From NCBI GenBank assembly GCA_963969595.1, contig OZ018408.1, positions 3,345,823 through 3,409,822 on the forward strand: a stretch of 64,000 nucleotides of DNA. The letters are read 5' to 3'. Shown piece after piece: positions 35,465 to 48,466 of this stretch. The stretch's first letter is position 1. The number at the start of each line of letters is the position of its first letter. Source of the stretch: Neckera pumila (lineage: Eukaryota > Streptophyta > Bryopsida > Hypnales > Neckeraceae). Under the pieces are notes generated by a model. That model saw only the letters and a program-made list of their open reading frames with translations, had not been told where the DNA came from and did no database searches. The position numbers and the translations under genes are program-made.

Positions 35465-38400
35465 ATGGCGGCGAGAATTGGGACCCCCAGTCCCGTTCTT
35501 GAATCGTCGGCCACTGTTTTATCTCAGAAACGGCACAAATTCGCTACAGCGAGGGTGAAATCCTGGGCTCAGGTTAGGTTTATCGTTGGGAAGAAAGTAT
35601 CGATCGCGACTCATTCAGCATCGCCAAGAACTCGTGGCCCCATTTTGAATGTTTCTCGATACGATGAAGGCTCGCTGGACAGTGAATTGGAGGCTCACGA
35701 ATCTGGAGTGGAGAAAGACGGGATCCCCGAAGTGGATAGAGCAGACTGGGATCTGCATTTAGGGCGTCGAATGCTATTAGGCAGCGCGTTCACTGTGGTG
35801 GCGTTGAGCAAATTGGGTGCGTCAGGGTGGGCTCGGGCGGAAGGAAACGGCATTGAGGATGAGAAAGCCAAACGGATTACGGCTGGGGACGTGGCAGAAG
35901 GAGAGAAGACGAGAGTGTATGATGCCAGTGTGCTGGGCGAGCCGGCCGCTGTCAGTGGCGATCGAAATCAAGTGTGGGAGAAGCTGTTGCGAGCGCGGGT
36001 GGTGTACCTCGGCGAGTCGGAGCGAGTGCCGGATCCTGGTGACAGGGTATCCAGAATTCGTGCACATTTGCTTTTTGACCCATCAATTACGTCTTTTTTT
36101 TTGTTATTAGGGTTTGCTTTGATCTGGGGGTGTCTCAGTTCATGGTTTCAGCGACGCAGCTCTCTCATTTGCTTCCCTTTCTGGTCTTGCGTGATTCTGA
36201 CCTCCGTAATCTTGTCTCAAAATATTAGGCGCTGTGTAGAAACTTCAAATTGTGTTCACAAAGTGTCTACATTCTTGGGGCACAAGTTTTGAACTCTGAC
36301 CCCCTGGGGTGATTGCTTTCTTTGTAGCGCGGAATGCATCCCGTGAATATGTAACAATGGTATTGGCTTCGTGAATGATAGGTTCTGGAGCTGGGGATTT
36401 TGCGCAAGCTTCGTGATGCATGTTTTGAGCAGCAACGTCCTGTGTCTTTGGCACTCGACTCCTTTCCAGCAACCCTTCAGAGCTCATTGGATCAGTATAT
36501 GAGTATGAGGTTCGTTTTACAACCTTTTAACACTCCCTTTGAAAGGGCTACTGGGTGTACATTTGCTACTGAGCTAAAGGTCGTTGCTGTTCATGAATTT
36601 CTTGAGGAGCTTCCTGAGTACGCTTGAAGTCAACGAATAGTGAGCCAAGAAATGGAATCTCGATTCTTTTTGTGCACAGTCTCGAGCTCATGTTATGTTT
36701 GCGAAGTCCGGTGTAGATATTTTCATTTCCTTTCCTCTAGTTCTTGGTTGGTACATTTGTATGTGGGCTCATTCGCATATCTGGCAATGGAAGACATTGT
36801 TTAAAAGCGGGCAAGGTTTCAGTATTTCAATGCTCCGGATCCTTTTGTTGCTACAGTACAAACTGTATGCTTGTCTAATATGTTAAGTGAGTTTTTGATC
36901 AAATTTAGTTAATGCTTGTGCATGAGAATTTCAGCCCTATTGACTGGTTATGAGATATCTCTTCATGCTGAATTTGGTGGCAGATTATCTGACGCTGAGC
37001 TGCAGTCCATGGTTTCGTTTTGGCCCGAGGGGTTATGGGAAGAATATTTGCCAATATTGCAGTATTGCCGAATGAATGGTGTTCGACTCATGGCTTGTGG
37101 AACTCCACCAGAGGTGGCTGTCATATTTTTTGCCTAAAAATGAACAGAATTAGGAAAATTGTGCACTAACTCTCACATTGATTTCATTTGTCGAGATATA
37201 GTGGTGATGTGTCAATTTCTGTAGTGATCTGAATCTGGTTTTGTACCTGAACTCAGGTTTTGCGGAAAATTCAAGCCAAAGGAATACAAGGGCTGAGTGA
37301 AAAAGAGAAGAAAATATATGTTCCACTGCGTGGAGCAGGATTTGGAGCTGACTCAGGTCGTCTTGTCGACCAATTAACTATGGCTCAGGTCGCTCCAAGT
37401 TTAGCAATTCCTTACGGCCCCGGCCCTTTTCAATCTGTTCAAGCCCGAATTGTTGCCGACTATGTGATGACTGAGGTACAGATAGAATTTTCTCATGACA
37501 CACATACTGCTTGTGCTTAGTGATGATATGAAGTTGTCCGCCTTTTTTTTTGTTGGATTTTGGGGGGGGTTCATTACCATACTCATTAATTAGGGTTTAC
37601 AAGCCTCAAATTATGTATACTTCCTGCTGCTTGGGGAGCAAGTCACAGAATCATCGTGGCTGTGCGTGGTTGTAGTTGGCTTCCGCAGTCCAATTCCGGT
37701 ACAATCTATGACATCTGCAACTAGCAGAGTCAAAAGTCCTGTACTGCAATTAGTTGCTTTAAGAAGAGGGATAATTTTTGTCCGAGGAGTTTTGATAAGG
37801 TCCTTCATTTTAACATTTTAGTAATAAGATATCTGGTATAGTCGTTGCAATGTTTTGTACTGATTCTGCTCTGTTGTGTCTGCAGGTTGTTGAGAAGGGT
37901 ATGGAGCACGGCGGATCTGTCGGGTTGTTGATCGTAATCACCGGGGCATCTCACGTAATCTTTGGTACGAGAGGTACCGGGCTGCCTGCTCGAGTCCAAA
38001 AGAAACTGACGAAGCGAACGCAAGCAGTAGTGTTGTTGAATCCTGAGCGACAGAAATTACGAAAGGAAGGCAATGTCCCGGAAGCGGATTTCTTGTGGTA
38101 TTCTGCTGCCAGAGCGTGCAATCGGAATTGCTTTGACCGAGCTGAGGTTGCTCGCGTAATGGGTGCTGCAGGCAGGCGTCGTGATGCGTTGCCTCAGGTC
38201 AGTCTTCCAAGTTAGGCCTGATATTTTTCACGCAGTTTTTAGTAGGTCATATGACCATGTTTGTTCTGTCCAAATTTGTTTATCTATTGACCAACAGTGC
38301 TATGTTCTTTATTGATTCTGGTGATATAATATTTAGGCACATTTGTATTATATTTTTCAGTACACGATCAGTCAAATTGGTCGTTTTATAAGCACGAATC

Positions 38401-41171
38401 GTTGGCCCTTCAATGGTTAAGTTAAAGGAACATTGCAGACACGAAAGAGTTACTGAATATACTTGTAAGACAGTAGGCGCTTGGTGACATTAGTTTAAAG
38501 TTATGTGACTCGTTCTACTGTCTGTGTATCTGAAGCTTTAGATAATGGCGTTTTGCCTGAAGCTGATTATCGAAGCTTTTCACCATCCCAATATGCATGG
38601 GTAACTAGTTTTATGGCATTCAGTAGTGATTGTCCTCAAATTCTATGATCTATTCGTAGTCTAAGCGAGTACTTCTTGTCAATTGTTGTGGGCGAGCAGG
38701 ACATTCAAGCAGGACTTGAGCGAGGGCTGGTAGATCCAGAAGTGCTGAAGAGTTTTTTTGAATTGGACGATCACCCGATCATTTCGGCACTGACTGCCCG
38801 TTTTCAGGTTTACCTGCTACTGGAACTTTCTTATTTAATAATATGAACAGAGTCATTTGTTCTAATGCATATTATCTTTGTTTAGTGGATATATCACATT
38901 GCCATTTGGACTGTGTGCAAGGTTTGCACTTAAGATTTTAACAGACTCTCTGGTCACACGAGATTCTTTGCGAAGCCCAGTGTGATTTTCTGGTCTGATT
39001 AATGATATCACATTATTTTCTTAAAGCTAACTGAGTGGGTTTCGGTTACAGGGTGTAAGGGAGAGGTTTCTTGCAGATCCCCGGTTTCTGCAAAGGCTTG
39101 CAATTGAGGAATCGATATCCATCACTACTACTTTATTGGCACAGTATCAAAGTAGAAAGGAGCGCTTTTGGCAGGAAATTGAGTATGTCATTACAGACTC
39201 GGTTCGCGGAGCGGTTGTTGATTTTTTTACCGTCTGGCTACCAGCACCCACGCTCTCCTTCCGGTCAAATGATTCTGAGGTCTGCTATGATTACAAGCCA
39301 GTAGAAAACTCACCACCTTAAGTACTCCAGAAAATCTAGCCACGTTACCTTGGCAGGAATCCAAGAGATTGGAATGCGGCTAGGTTTTCTAGAGTATAGC
39401 TTTGGGTTGGGATATTTCATTTCTCATTATTAAGCTTACTGTTCAGTCTTGTTTGCTCAGTCTGGTTAATATTAGGTAGTTACTGAATCTGCTCATCTCT
39501 TGACAGGTAACCGGAGGATTATTCGAAGGGTTCGGGGGTTTGCTCGGTTCTGTGCCGGATAATGCCTTTCAAAGAGCGAGGGTAGGAGAAAGTTATGAAT
39601 TGAAGGCAAGGTTACTTGCTGTTCTACTTGGTGGCTTGAAACTCTTTGGTGTTGGGATTTTATCCAGCATTGGGACACTCTCGGTATCGAACGGGATCTG
39701 GAACATTCGCAAAGCTATTAAGGGTGATATGTCTCAAAAACCTTCGACTAAGCGATCCCCAATGTTCAAGACCGCCTTTGTTTATGGAAGCTTTTTGGGT
39801 CTCTCCGCCAATCTGCGTTACCAGGTAAGCCGGCAGTTTTTCTGTTTTACTCATGTCGGACGGTACCGGAGAGGTATAAGGTAGAGCACCCAATGGCGTC
39901 AGTGTACCCAATGGCGTCAGATTCTATCACATGATGAAAATTGCAGAACTTAAATGTAGGTAGACCATAGATAGCTTATTTTTTTTGACCTAAATGGTAA
40001 GCTATCTATGGTCCACCTACATTTAAGTTTTGAAATCAATGCCTTACGTAGTTTCTGACGCCATTAGGTACACTGACGCCATTGGGTGCTCCTACCTTAG
40101 AGGACCCGCTGTGCAGACCTAGTGTTTTATAGGGTGTGTTTGGCGACGAAGTCTTATCCGAAGTACATAGAGGATCCTAGTGTATTTATAATAAGCAGAG
40201 GTCAATGAGATGAATCCCTAGGGACGTAAATTTTCTATCTGATCCTAATTGGAACGGACAATCCCTAGTTCTGCTCCGTAGGGTTGATTTATCAGGGTCT
40301 CGGAAGAGCACCTGGAAGCTCTTCATTTGCAGGTGGTCTTCTAAACAACGAGCCTGGAGGACGAAACTAAGAAACCTTCTAGTCTGCTTTGTTGCTTCCG
40401 AGTCCTTTAGAGTTGCCCTTTAAATAATATGTAAGGTTTGTATCAAATTGGCATTCACTACAGAAATCATTGCAATTGTCAACAATTATGTGGAGAGTTG
40501 GTACTACCGTCTGCTGTGTAGGTTTAACGTTTGAGCCAACCTGGTCTTCTCAGGTTTTGTTGTGATTTTAAAATGGTATTGTCCACGTTTTTGAAGTTTA
40601 GAGTTTCTAAAGTGGTTGTGTTTCAAAGATCTAAGGGACTCTTGTGATTGTTCTCAGGCAATTGCAGGAATTGTTGAGCATTGGATTGCAGATTACTTCT
40701 TGGCATCGCAACCTCTAGCAGGAAGTGCGCTATCATTTGCTGCACGAATTGTTAACTCATATTGGGGAACTGGGGTGAGTTGTCCAACAATCACCTGCCG
40801 CTCTAAGTTTGTGATAATCCATGAATTCCTAATAGAGTCAGGTCCAGTGTCTGATTTGGAACGCATTATTTCAAAATGGAAGAAGGAAAACCTTTAACAT
40901 AGAGTGAAATTCTGAACTGTCGTGTGATTGCTGAATTGACCGAAAATGCGTTGACTTTAATGTGTATGTATGTATGCAGCAATGGGTAGATCTTGCTCGC
41001 TTGACTGGTCTTCAGGCTTCGGAGGACGAGGGTCCTCCTCCATCCCCAGTACTTGAAGAACAAGAAGTAAAGGTTGAAGTAAAGGTTGAAGACTCGTTGG
41101 AGGCCCAAACTTCAGCCTGGGAAAAGCCTTCCGTACCACAGGAGGGCACGGACGGAGCGGAAGTTAAATAA
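35465..41171 (+). CDS. Chloroplast RETICULATA-related protein (RER5/RER6 type)
   Basis: Ten exons with GT-AG introns and matching phases: 35465-36046, 36382-36509, 36984-37113, 37257-37475, 37886-38197, 38700-38807, 39052-39279, 39507-39824, 40658-40774, 40980-41171. The predicted protein is 777 aa, close to its Arabidopsis relatives. The N-terminus looks like a plastid transit peptide, followed by a hydrophobic patch near residues 102-117 ([18 protein letters not shown]). A ChaN-like region comes first, with [16 protein letters not shown] around 178-194, [17 protein letters not shown] and LVVITGASH-type strands (here [19 protein letters not shown]). [20 protein letters not shown] follows, and then the RETICULATA-like (DUF3411) domain with [35 protein letters not shown] and [11 protein letters not shown]. 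These proteins sit in the plastid envelope and affect leaf mesophyll and plastid development; the chemistry is unknown. No disruption was found, so it is probably functional. Confidence 0.93.
39877..40099. mobile_element. Palindromic MITE inside an intron
   Basis: Located in the intron between exons 8 and 9 of the RETICULATA-related gene. The left end TAAGGTAGAGCACCCAATGG is mirrored by the right end (complement TAAGGTAGGAGCACCCAATG). Each arm contains the doubled word CCCAATGGCGTCA / ACCYAATGGCGTCAG, and an inner arm pair (cttaaatgtaggt ... acctacatttaag) makes almost the entire 223 bp fold back. The insertion leaves the splice sites intact. Confidence 0.8.
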
Positions 41172-43202
41172 GAGTCAGAGCCAACAAGAGCACCATGAAG
41201 TGGCCTACTACCATTGCAATATTTTATAAGTAAGGGTGGTCGATGTATCTGGATTCACATTACCCTCACTTGTTGCTTTTACTCCCACTTGTTGCGTTGC
41301 TGTTGGAAAAAATTAGGTTCCAAAGTCATATCCCCACCTTCCCTGCACGTCAGAGAGCTATAGATCTCCAATATCGAATGGTCCTGATTTAATCTGGAAG
41401 GTTATTTATAACTGTCTTGAACCTCCCAGCCCTGAACTAGTGATCTAGTACTTATCCCAAGTGCCAAACCTAGAACACTGCCTTGATCGACATAATAGTA
41501 TTTTGTATCTAGTTCCTCGTTGTACTATGAAACCGGTATATTCTTTACCACCAAGTGAGAATCATTTCCCTCTGCAGTTTATTGATGCAGATAATCGCTG
41601 CTGCAGCGGTTTTGAGATCATTGGGACAGAACGAGGTGAGTTATTTGTATTATAAGACATTTCTACTTCTGCAGTAGCTTCTTGAGTGTTTCACAGCCAA
41701 TTGTAGATTGATATCAGAATGACAAGTTATACATTGTAGTTGTGCTTGCAGGCATCTATCAAGAACTGTAAGACACAAATTTGTGCATGTCAATTCTACT
41801 CCATTTACGTGGAGTTTCACATCATTCATCTAGATGGTCTTGATTGATCAGCTTGAATTGTACTTTATGGATTGAAAAGACACTAGGGGTGTCTTTCAGA
41901 CACTCAGGAATAAAGTTTTGCTGACATCATTCATTATAGTATGTATTGACCTGAATTGAGTCGTTGCAACCTAAATGAGGTAGAGGATACAGTGGTCCCG
42001 GATCGGTCTGACAAGATCTTTTATGGAGGTTTATTTGCTTATGGAGGATGACTGAGGGAGGTTCTATTGCACTATTGTTTGCGCCACTTTTAAGCATTTT
42101 AGCAGATGTAGTGTTTATGTGTTTTAGATGTCTTGAGTTGTGGAGAGGCCTTTGGATACAAGAACCAGTGGATACAAGAACCAGAGCAGTTGAGGCCAAT
42201 TTCTATCATTATGTATGGATTTCTTATGGGAATTTTTGTACCATTATATTTGGAGACAATTCCATTTCCATTCAAAATGAGTGGCAATAAACAAGTAATG
42301 CTCAAGCTACTTGTTAACCCCAGAAGGATGCAGCTCCCTATGACCAGTAGGTATGAAAATACTCTGATTATTGTACCAATAGGTACATTCTTTGTTTCTA
42401 CATCTAACAGGCACTGCTTGTTAATTGTCCAACCTACTGTATGATAGACAAGTTGTTAGTAACAAGCTTCAATATATGAGCTCCTTAATATATTCAGTAT
42501 CCTCTACCTTTAGTTGGAATGCATGCACATGTAACATGATATTATTCAAACCTGACTGAAGACTGCTGTAAGCAACATGGGCGTCTGCTTAGGAATCCTT
42601 TGGTTGATAACTTATCTTTTGACAGAAATTTTCAGTGTTGAGAAGAACAATTGGACACAAAAGTTGCTGAAAGTCCTGGTGTTTTGTTGACTTGACCGAC
42701 AGAGGAGCACAGGGCAAAAGAGAAAGAGAAACAGCAATAGTGCTGTTGATGTTGCAAACTTGCGATGTACGGAGTACTTTTGGAAGTTGATATGGCTAAC
42801 AGTAGCTTAGGAGGACAGCTGCTGCTCATAGCATTCTTCAGCAAAGCAAAAGGCTCCTGATTGACCAAAAATCAAAAGCCAAACGCAAAATATTCTCCAA
42901 TTGTCAAACGTTGAACATTCAACAAAGAAGTGCATTGGAGTATTGGACAAGGTAAGGTAGACCGTCATCTAGCAATTGAGGAGTATATTTTCACAAGAAT
43001 CTATTGTGACAGAGTGTCACAAGTGTGTGAAATTCACACCAATTGCAAATAATCTTCACATATCAACTTCTCGGTCTGAGTGAACAAATTTAAGTTACGT
43101 TTGTAGAACCCAAAAGACATTCTACTGCCATTGCGAACATAATATTGTGCGATAATTTGACCTTTTCCTCAACACTGATTAGAGAAATTAGGTTTCCCCT
43201 CA
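41172..43202. other. 3' flank of the RETICULATA-related gene, no gene
   Basis: The first few hundred bases are presumably the 3' UTR; no single polyadenylation signal stands out. Small open frames of 60-100 codons have no motif and overlap on both strands. Confidence 0.5.
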
Positions 43203-44134
43203 TTAACCCCTAAACGACCAACATGCGTTTTTTGGCCGTATAGAAATTTTGGGCAGGTACGTGTGACTAGAGATATCCATATTTGAGGCTGAAATTTTAA
43301 TAGAAGGTGGGGGGCAAGGAATATCTTCATGTGTACCAAGTTTTATGACATTTTGAAATACGAGTCAAAACTTGTGACCTGATATGTTACTTTTTTTTGT
43401 AACCGGGCAGTTTGGGCAGATAAAAAAAAATCATTTTTTCCAGAATTTTTTTTTGAAGTTGGTTCTCTACATTTATAAATACTTAAAAAGCTTTGAGTCA
43501 CTCCATTTCAATCAATGAGTCAAAAGTTATGAGGGTTTTTGGTTTGCGGGCAGTGATGGATTCTCTACTCTAAAAAAAACTTTAAAGTCGTTTATTTAAC
43601 TCAATTTTCAATATTTTTGGAAAAAAATAAAATCCTAGGATGTAGATTCATTATTACAACATTACAACCGTTGGGATTGGCATTTTTAAATTCCATGATT
43701 AAATTTTTAACAATTTAGTACTTTGAGTCATTTTCTACTTCTTTCTACTTACTATTTTTTTCCTATATGTTGTACAATTCCAAATGATGTGAAATTTTTC
43801 ATGCATATAGACAACTTGTTTAGGAAATTGAATTCAAAGAAGCACCACCTTTATCAGCATTTTTTCATTGAAAAGTGAGCTTGCAAAGTGCAGCTGCCCG
43901 GTTTTTCGCAGGATTGAAAAAATGGTTTTCAAGACTTTGAATGCTTATATCTTATGATCCACACGGTGGAATTTTCTGAAATTTTTACCACATGTTTTCA
44001 AAATATCATAATACAAGATCCTACGGTTATATGTGTCAAAAATTGTTTTTTTCCAAAAATTTGGTAGTTGTATTAGAAATGGCAGTTTTGGAGCGTTTTT
44101 GGTGATTACATAGTCATGAAACTTTAGGGGTTAA
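43203..44134 (-). mobile_element. TTAA-ended repeat element, copy 2 (inverted)
   Basis: The same element as at 33879-34807, in reverse orientation. It starts TTAACCCCTAAACGACCAAC and ends CATGAAACTTTAGGGGTTAA. Read as reverse complement it follows copy 1 base for base with scattered substitutions and a few single-base indels. TTAA is present at both ends, within the unrelated flanks cattccc-like (left) and ttcttgac (right). Non-coding. Confidence 0.75.
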
Positions 44135-45439
44135 TTTCTTGACATTTTACACAACATAAATATTTATTGTTATTGTACAAAGGTGACGTACTTTTCATCA
44201 ACCATATGTATGGCAAAGGTTGTTGCATCAGTTCAGTGTCCAATTCAAAGAGTTGTATACACCTTTATGTAGACAAGCAGTGAGTCATGAAATAACTTTT
44301 CTAGATACGGCAACCGAATTGTCAAAGCAACCTAATTTCACTATTCTGTGTAGTTCATGTACACTATTTGAGTTCCGCATTTGTGGCTTCTTTGGTGCCG
44401 TTGGGCGAACTGAAGAAAACAAATAAAATCAATTGACTTTGAAACTACAGGATGATATTAACAGGCCGATTTTTTTAATTCCAGATATAGTAGAAAGAGA
44501 AGTAATAACTGCAGTATCGTTGTGAAATTCTCCATGGTAAAATATACATGAGATTTGAAGGATGTTCCAAAACTCCCTGAATTGTCGGTTAAGTTACCAG
44601 CTAGCTTTCAAGTGCGGACACTTTAGTTCATGGTCAAAAAGATACTATTGTGAATTCCGAAGGCCTATATAATAAATAAAAAGGTAGGTGATGTACACTT
44701 CATGAGATCAACACTAAATGTGTAGCACTGTGATAGGAAGGTCTGCGCAAAAAACCAATTGAGTCAAGTGGAGGCCAGATGGGTCCCCTACTTGGCTTGC
44801 TGTCTTCTAAAAGTTGTGCTTTGCATAAACAGTTACGTCTATGTTCCGCCCAGGCTGTGTTTCGTCCGCTCGGACCGGACTAAACTGTACTCCTGTCTTT
44901 GGTTTAATTTACACCGTCATATTTGGAAGAAAAATAAATAAATAAATAGTTATGTCAATATAATTGTGTTTGGAAAGTAGCCAAAAAATTCTCAGTCAAT
45001 CTAATTTATCCTTGTAGTGTGGGTGCCAAATTAGCATCACCTACAAAACTAGTGTCACTCAATACATTGTGGAAATGAACACATTACACAATAATATTTC
45101 AACATGCACTAATTTAAAATAATACCAGACACTAACATAATAAATCAAGCCACCTAATCTTTAGGAAGAATTGATTTTTTCCCTTGATATTTGGGCTTTG
45201 ACTCTTCAAATCAAACGGGACTCCTCTACAAATGATGAATAATGTGGACCATGTTTGACCCCAAAAGAATAGATTTGTCATTGTAGAAATCATCCTTTTT
45301 AAATACCATGTAAATCATTTGCTTATCCAAAACACCAAGAGCATTTGTTAGAGGTCAAAATTGTCTACCAAACCTTCCCTTTTCACACAAAATCCCAAGG
45401 TTGAACATCTGCTGACTTTTCTCCTACATACATATAGTA
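44135..45439. other. Intergenic, no gene seen
   Basis: AT-rich, with no recognisable coding sequence. The short word string caacctaatttcactattc at 44329 recurs in the tandem array near 50890. Confidence 0.5.
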
Positions 45440-45630
45440 CAATAGAACCTCCCTAACTTGTTCCTCTCAAAGCCGATAAAACCTCTGTAAGTTAATGTTG
45501 TCAAACCACTCCCGGACTTGTCCCCAATACAAAGATTATGACTAAAAATGACCCTCTATAAACAAATAAACCTCTCTAAGCTAATCTTGTCAAATGGGCC
45601 CAAACCTATTGGTTTAGGGAGGTTCTATTG
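45440..45630. mobile_element. Emigrant-like (Tc1/mariner-pogo) MITE, TSD TA
   Basis: Terminal inverted repeats CAATAGAACCTCCCTAA and TTAGGGAGGTTCTATTG are exact, with TA on both outer sides (45438-45439 and 45631-45632). The interior (aaacctctgtaagttaat, cctctataaa, tcaaatgggccc) resembles the known plant Emigrant MITE pattern of repeated ACCTCTATAAATTAAT words and a GGGCC block. Total 191 bp, no transposase. Confidence 0.85.
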
Positions 45631-46223
45631 TACACAAAAGGATTCTTTGTTTGTCATCTATGAGACACTTAGTATCTGCGACACCCTTCTAGGGTTAAGA
45701 ATTTGTTTGCAATAGTCTCCCACTGATGATTCTTATTATGAAGTTTTCTACACTAACTAAAGTTGTTTGGAAAATAGAGCAGAAAAACATCATGGCATAT
45801 GAAAAGTACACTTGTGCATAGCATAGGATAAGAGGTTTCGTGACAGCTCACATAAGGCTCCATGCAGGACAGGACGGACAGGAGGGACCAAGGAAGCTTA
45901 CGCTTAGCTGAGTTGTTGAGCGGAGGGCCTAAACTTGTCACTGCGAGAACGCTTGCTTGACGGAGGATTGCAATTTTCTAAGTTATACTCCGTCCTCAAA
46001 TGTGAACAACAGTGACGGAGTTGGCCAGTTGTCCATTTCAAGGCCATTGGAATGGTGAGCTCTGTCTTGGGAATCTGGAAAAGGAGGGAGACAGACAGAT
46101 GAGCAGCAGCCAAGGGACCCATTTCAACCTGGAATGCAGGGACGGGCTTGGAACCCTGGCTACCAATGGCAAATAAAAAAGAGAGTATGAAGTTTGCGGA
46201 ATTTAATATAATATATGGAGTAA

Positions 46224-46488
46224 GAGCATCCCCAACAATCTGTTCTCTATCCCTAAACTTGAAGTCTCAAAGCAGTCAACCTTCACTTTATACAGATGAG
46301 ACCTTGTCAGTTCTCTACATGAGCCTCTGGATACAGGATTCAGTGAGAGTTTTACATAGTTCTGTATAATTTACAGATACAGATTTTAGAAAAAGTTTGG
46401 TGCGGTGAGCTTTCTGTATCCCTATCTGCATCTCAGGTCCTCTTCCCTAAACTGTTAGGGAAAACAAAACTCCCTGGTGGAAATGCTC
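46224..46488. mobile_element. PIF/Harbinger-like MITE, TSD TAA
   Basis: The left end GAGCATCCCCAACAATCTG and the right end (complement GAGCATTTCCACCAGGGAG) are imperfect inverted repeats, flanked by the direct 3-bp repeat TAA (46221-46223 and 46489-46491). The GAGCATCYCCAAC terminus is common among plant elements of this class. 265 bp, non-coding; a 112-codon minus-strand frame just beyond its right end is not supported as a gene. Confidence 0.75.
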
Positions 46489-46623
46489 TAATAGGATGGA
46501 CTATTGTATCTCTTGAAAAGGAACATACACAGATGTTATTAGGTAATGAATCACCACTCCCCGGCCTCCAAATCAAAAATAAGTAAAATAAGTAAATAAA
46601 TAGATAAAAGACCTGATTCGCCC

Positions 46624-46653
46624 ACCCAAAACCAAAACCAAAACCAAAACCAA
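46624..46653. repeat. (CCAAAA)n microsatellite
   Basis: About five copies of the hexamer CCAAAA. Confidence 0.9.
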
Positions 46654-46659
46654 TTTTTT

Positions 46660-48216
46660 TTATATGGATACGATGTCTGAAATACATATGTAATACATCT
46701 GGATATGGTATATAGAATATGGAGGTGTTATGGTATGAATATGGGATATGGGATTTAGGATACGGATGCAAGCTACAGTTGTTAATCCCATGTCAATTCT
46801 AATCCAGCATGTTTAAAAAATTATATATACTATGTGAAGGTTAGATTTGGAAATAAATTTAAATCATTTTTATGAAAAAGTGCCACATGTGACCATCTTG
46901 TGATTGGTATGAGGTGATGTGGCCCCTTGAGAATCTGATGTGGAAATTCAGTTTTGACACCTGAGTGTCAAATCAGATCTTCATATATAATAGATATAGA
47001 AATCATGGTTTTTTTTTTTATTAATTCACTCACTTGTTAAGTGAGTGGGTAGTGATTTCTCATGATCTCCCTCATATTTGTATTGGTATGGGTAAAGATA
47101 ACAGTGTTCTTTGAAGTATTAGGTCTTGAATATTAATTAAAATCATAATTATATCTCATTTGTTTTTATCATTAATTAGAATTGTAAAAAAAATTTAGTT
47201 TCATCATTTATTTAGGATTATATCATTATATTCAAAATATGTATTGTTCAAATGGTAATTACATAGTACTTCTAATCTATTTTCATTGCTATTGTTAGAC
47301 ACTTTATAAATTAATTATAAAAATTTTAAAGTGTAAAATCATTTTGAACTTTCATTGCATACAAGACTTTCAAACATTTAAAAAGCTAGAGTCTAAAACA
47401 AACAAAGGCTCTCGTGCTACATCAATAAACTAATAATCCTTTAGGAATTAAAGATCCATTGTACTTTGGAGAATTTGACCCTACAATATATCATTTCATA
47501 ACAAACTCATAGTAGTTTCCTATCATTTATTTTATTAAATAATTTTTTTTTAATTGTAATTGTAATTATAATTAATTAAAAAAAATGGATGCAATTCTTC
47601 TAATGCAAAATTTTGTATCATTTTTTTGTCCATTTTTAGGATATATGCTATTCTTTTAATGTTTAAATCATACTCTATAAACAAAAGTATAACGACACAA
47701 CCATATTCAATGATTCTCATTGGTAGAAAATACTTACTAAGATCAAAGAACTAAAACAAACATGAACAACAGTATTTGAAGTTTCTTCTATTAGTCTAAT
47801 GTAGTATATTTCTTATTATAAATTAGATGAGTTAAAATGAAGTGTTTACCTAAAACATTGCTTTAACAAAATCTTCATAATAAATAATGTAGAATATTGT
47901 AGAATATTGTTGAACTCATTGTAGTATTTTCAACATAACAATATTGAAGAAGGTCACGGATATCATTGGTATTTTGAATTTTGACTCATAATTTTTGCAG
48001 ACAACATTCCAAAGCCATTTGTAGATTTTATCTAATTAAATCTATATGTATTGGATTAGAAAACCAAACTCAATTGGTATACAATCATAATTGTCCATAA
48101 AACAAATCAAAAAAACGCATCTTATTTCACACCACTGTTGCATTACTATTTATTTTTAATCTCAAATTTCAAAGGAGTCCTTTATAAGCGCCAAATATAA
48201 TCATAAAGATCTAAGC
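46660..48216. other. Very AT-rich intergenic DNA
   Basis: Long A/T runs. No open frame on either strand is worth calling. Confidence 0.6.
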
Positions 48217-48466
48217 TTTGTGGTTTGAAATGACCTTAAACTACCCTGGGTGTTGGCAAGTGGTAGGGATGATGGAATTCATGAGGTTCCTGGTTCAACT
48301 CCCCATGTTGACATTGCTCGCATGGAGCTCTTCGTGTTGGCACATAAGGAGGGAGTTTGTCCCTTCACTTGTTGTGATGGGGATTAGGTCTATGGTTTGC
48401 CATGGCGGTATCATTTTGTCCTAGATTGTGGCCCTTGAAGGTTGTATGTTTCGGGAAAAAAAAAAT
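48217..48466 (+). mobile_element. tRNA-derived SINE-like sequence
   Basis: A clearly GC-richer block in AT-rich surroundings has an A-box-like TGGCAAGTGGTA (48254 on) and a B-box-like GGTTCAACTCC (48292-48302), spaced as in a tRNA promoter. It ends at an A-tract (gggaaaaaaaaaa, about 48453-48466). The flanks show a weak possible duplication (atctaa near 48209 and after the tail). No full tRNA fold is present; the 68-codon frame in this block is incidental. Confidence 0.5.

Noticed and set aside
46433..46771. 112-codon minus-strand frame
   Set aside because: Runs through a MITE end and a (CCAAAA)n repeat that encodes GFGFGFG; not a gene.
48254..48302. Possible genuine tRNA gene
   Set aside because: A- and B-box-like motifs are present, but no acceptor stem or anticodon arm could be folded; SINE-like is the better reading.
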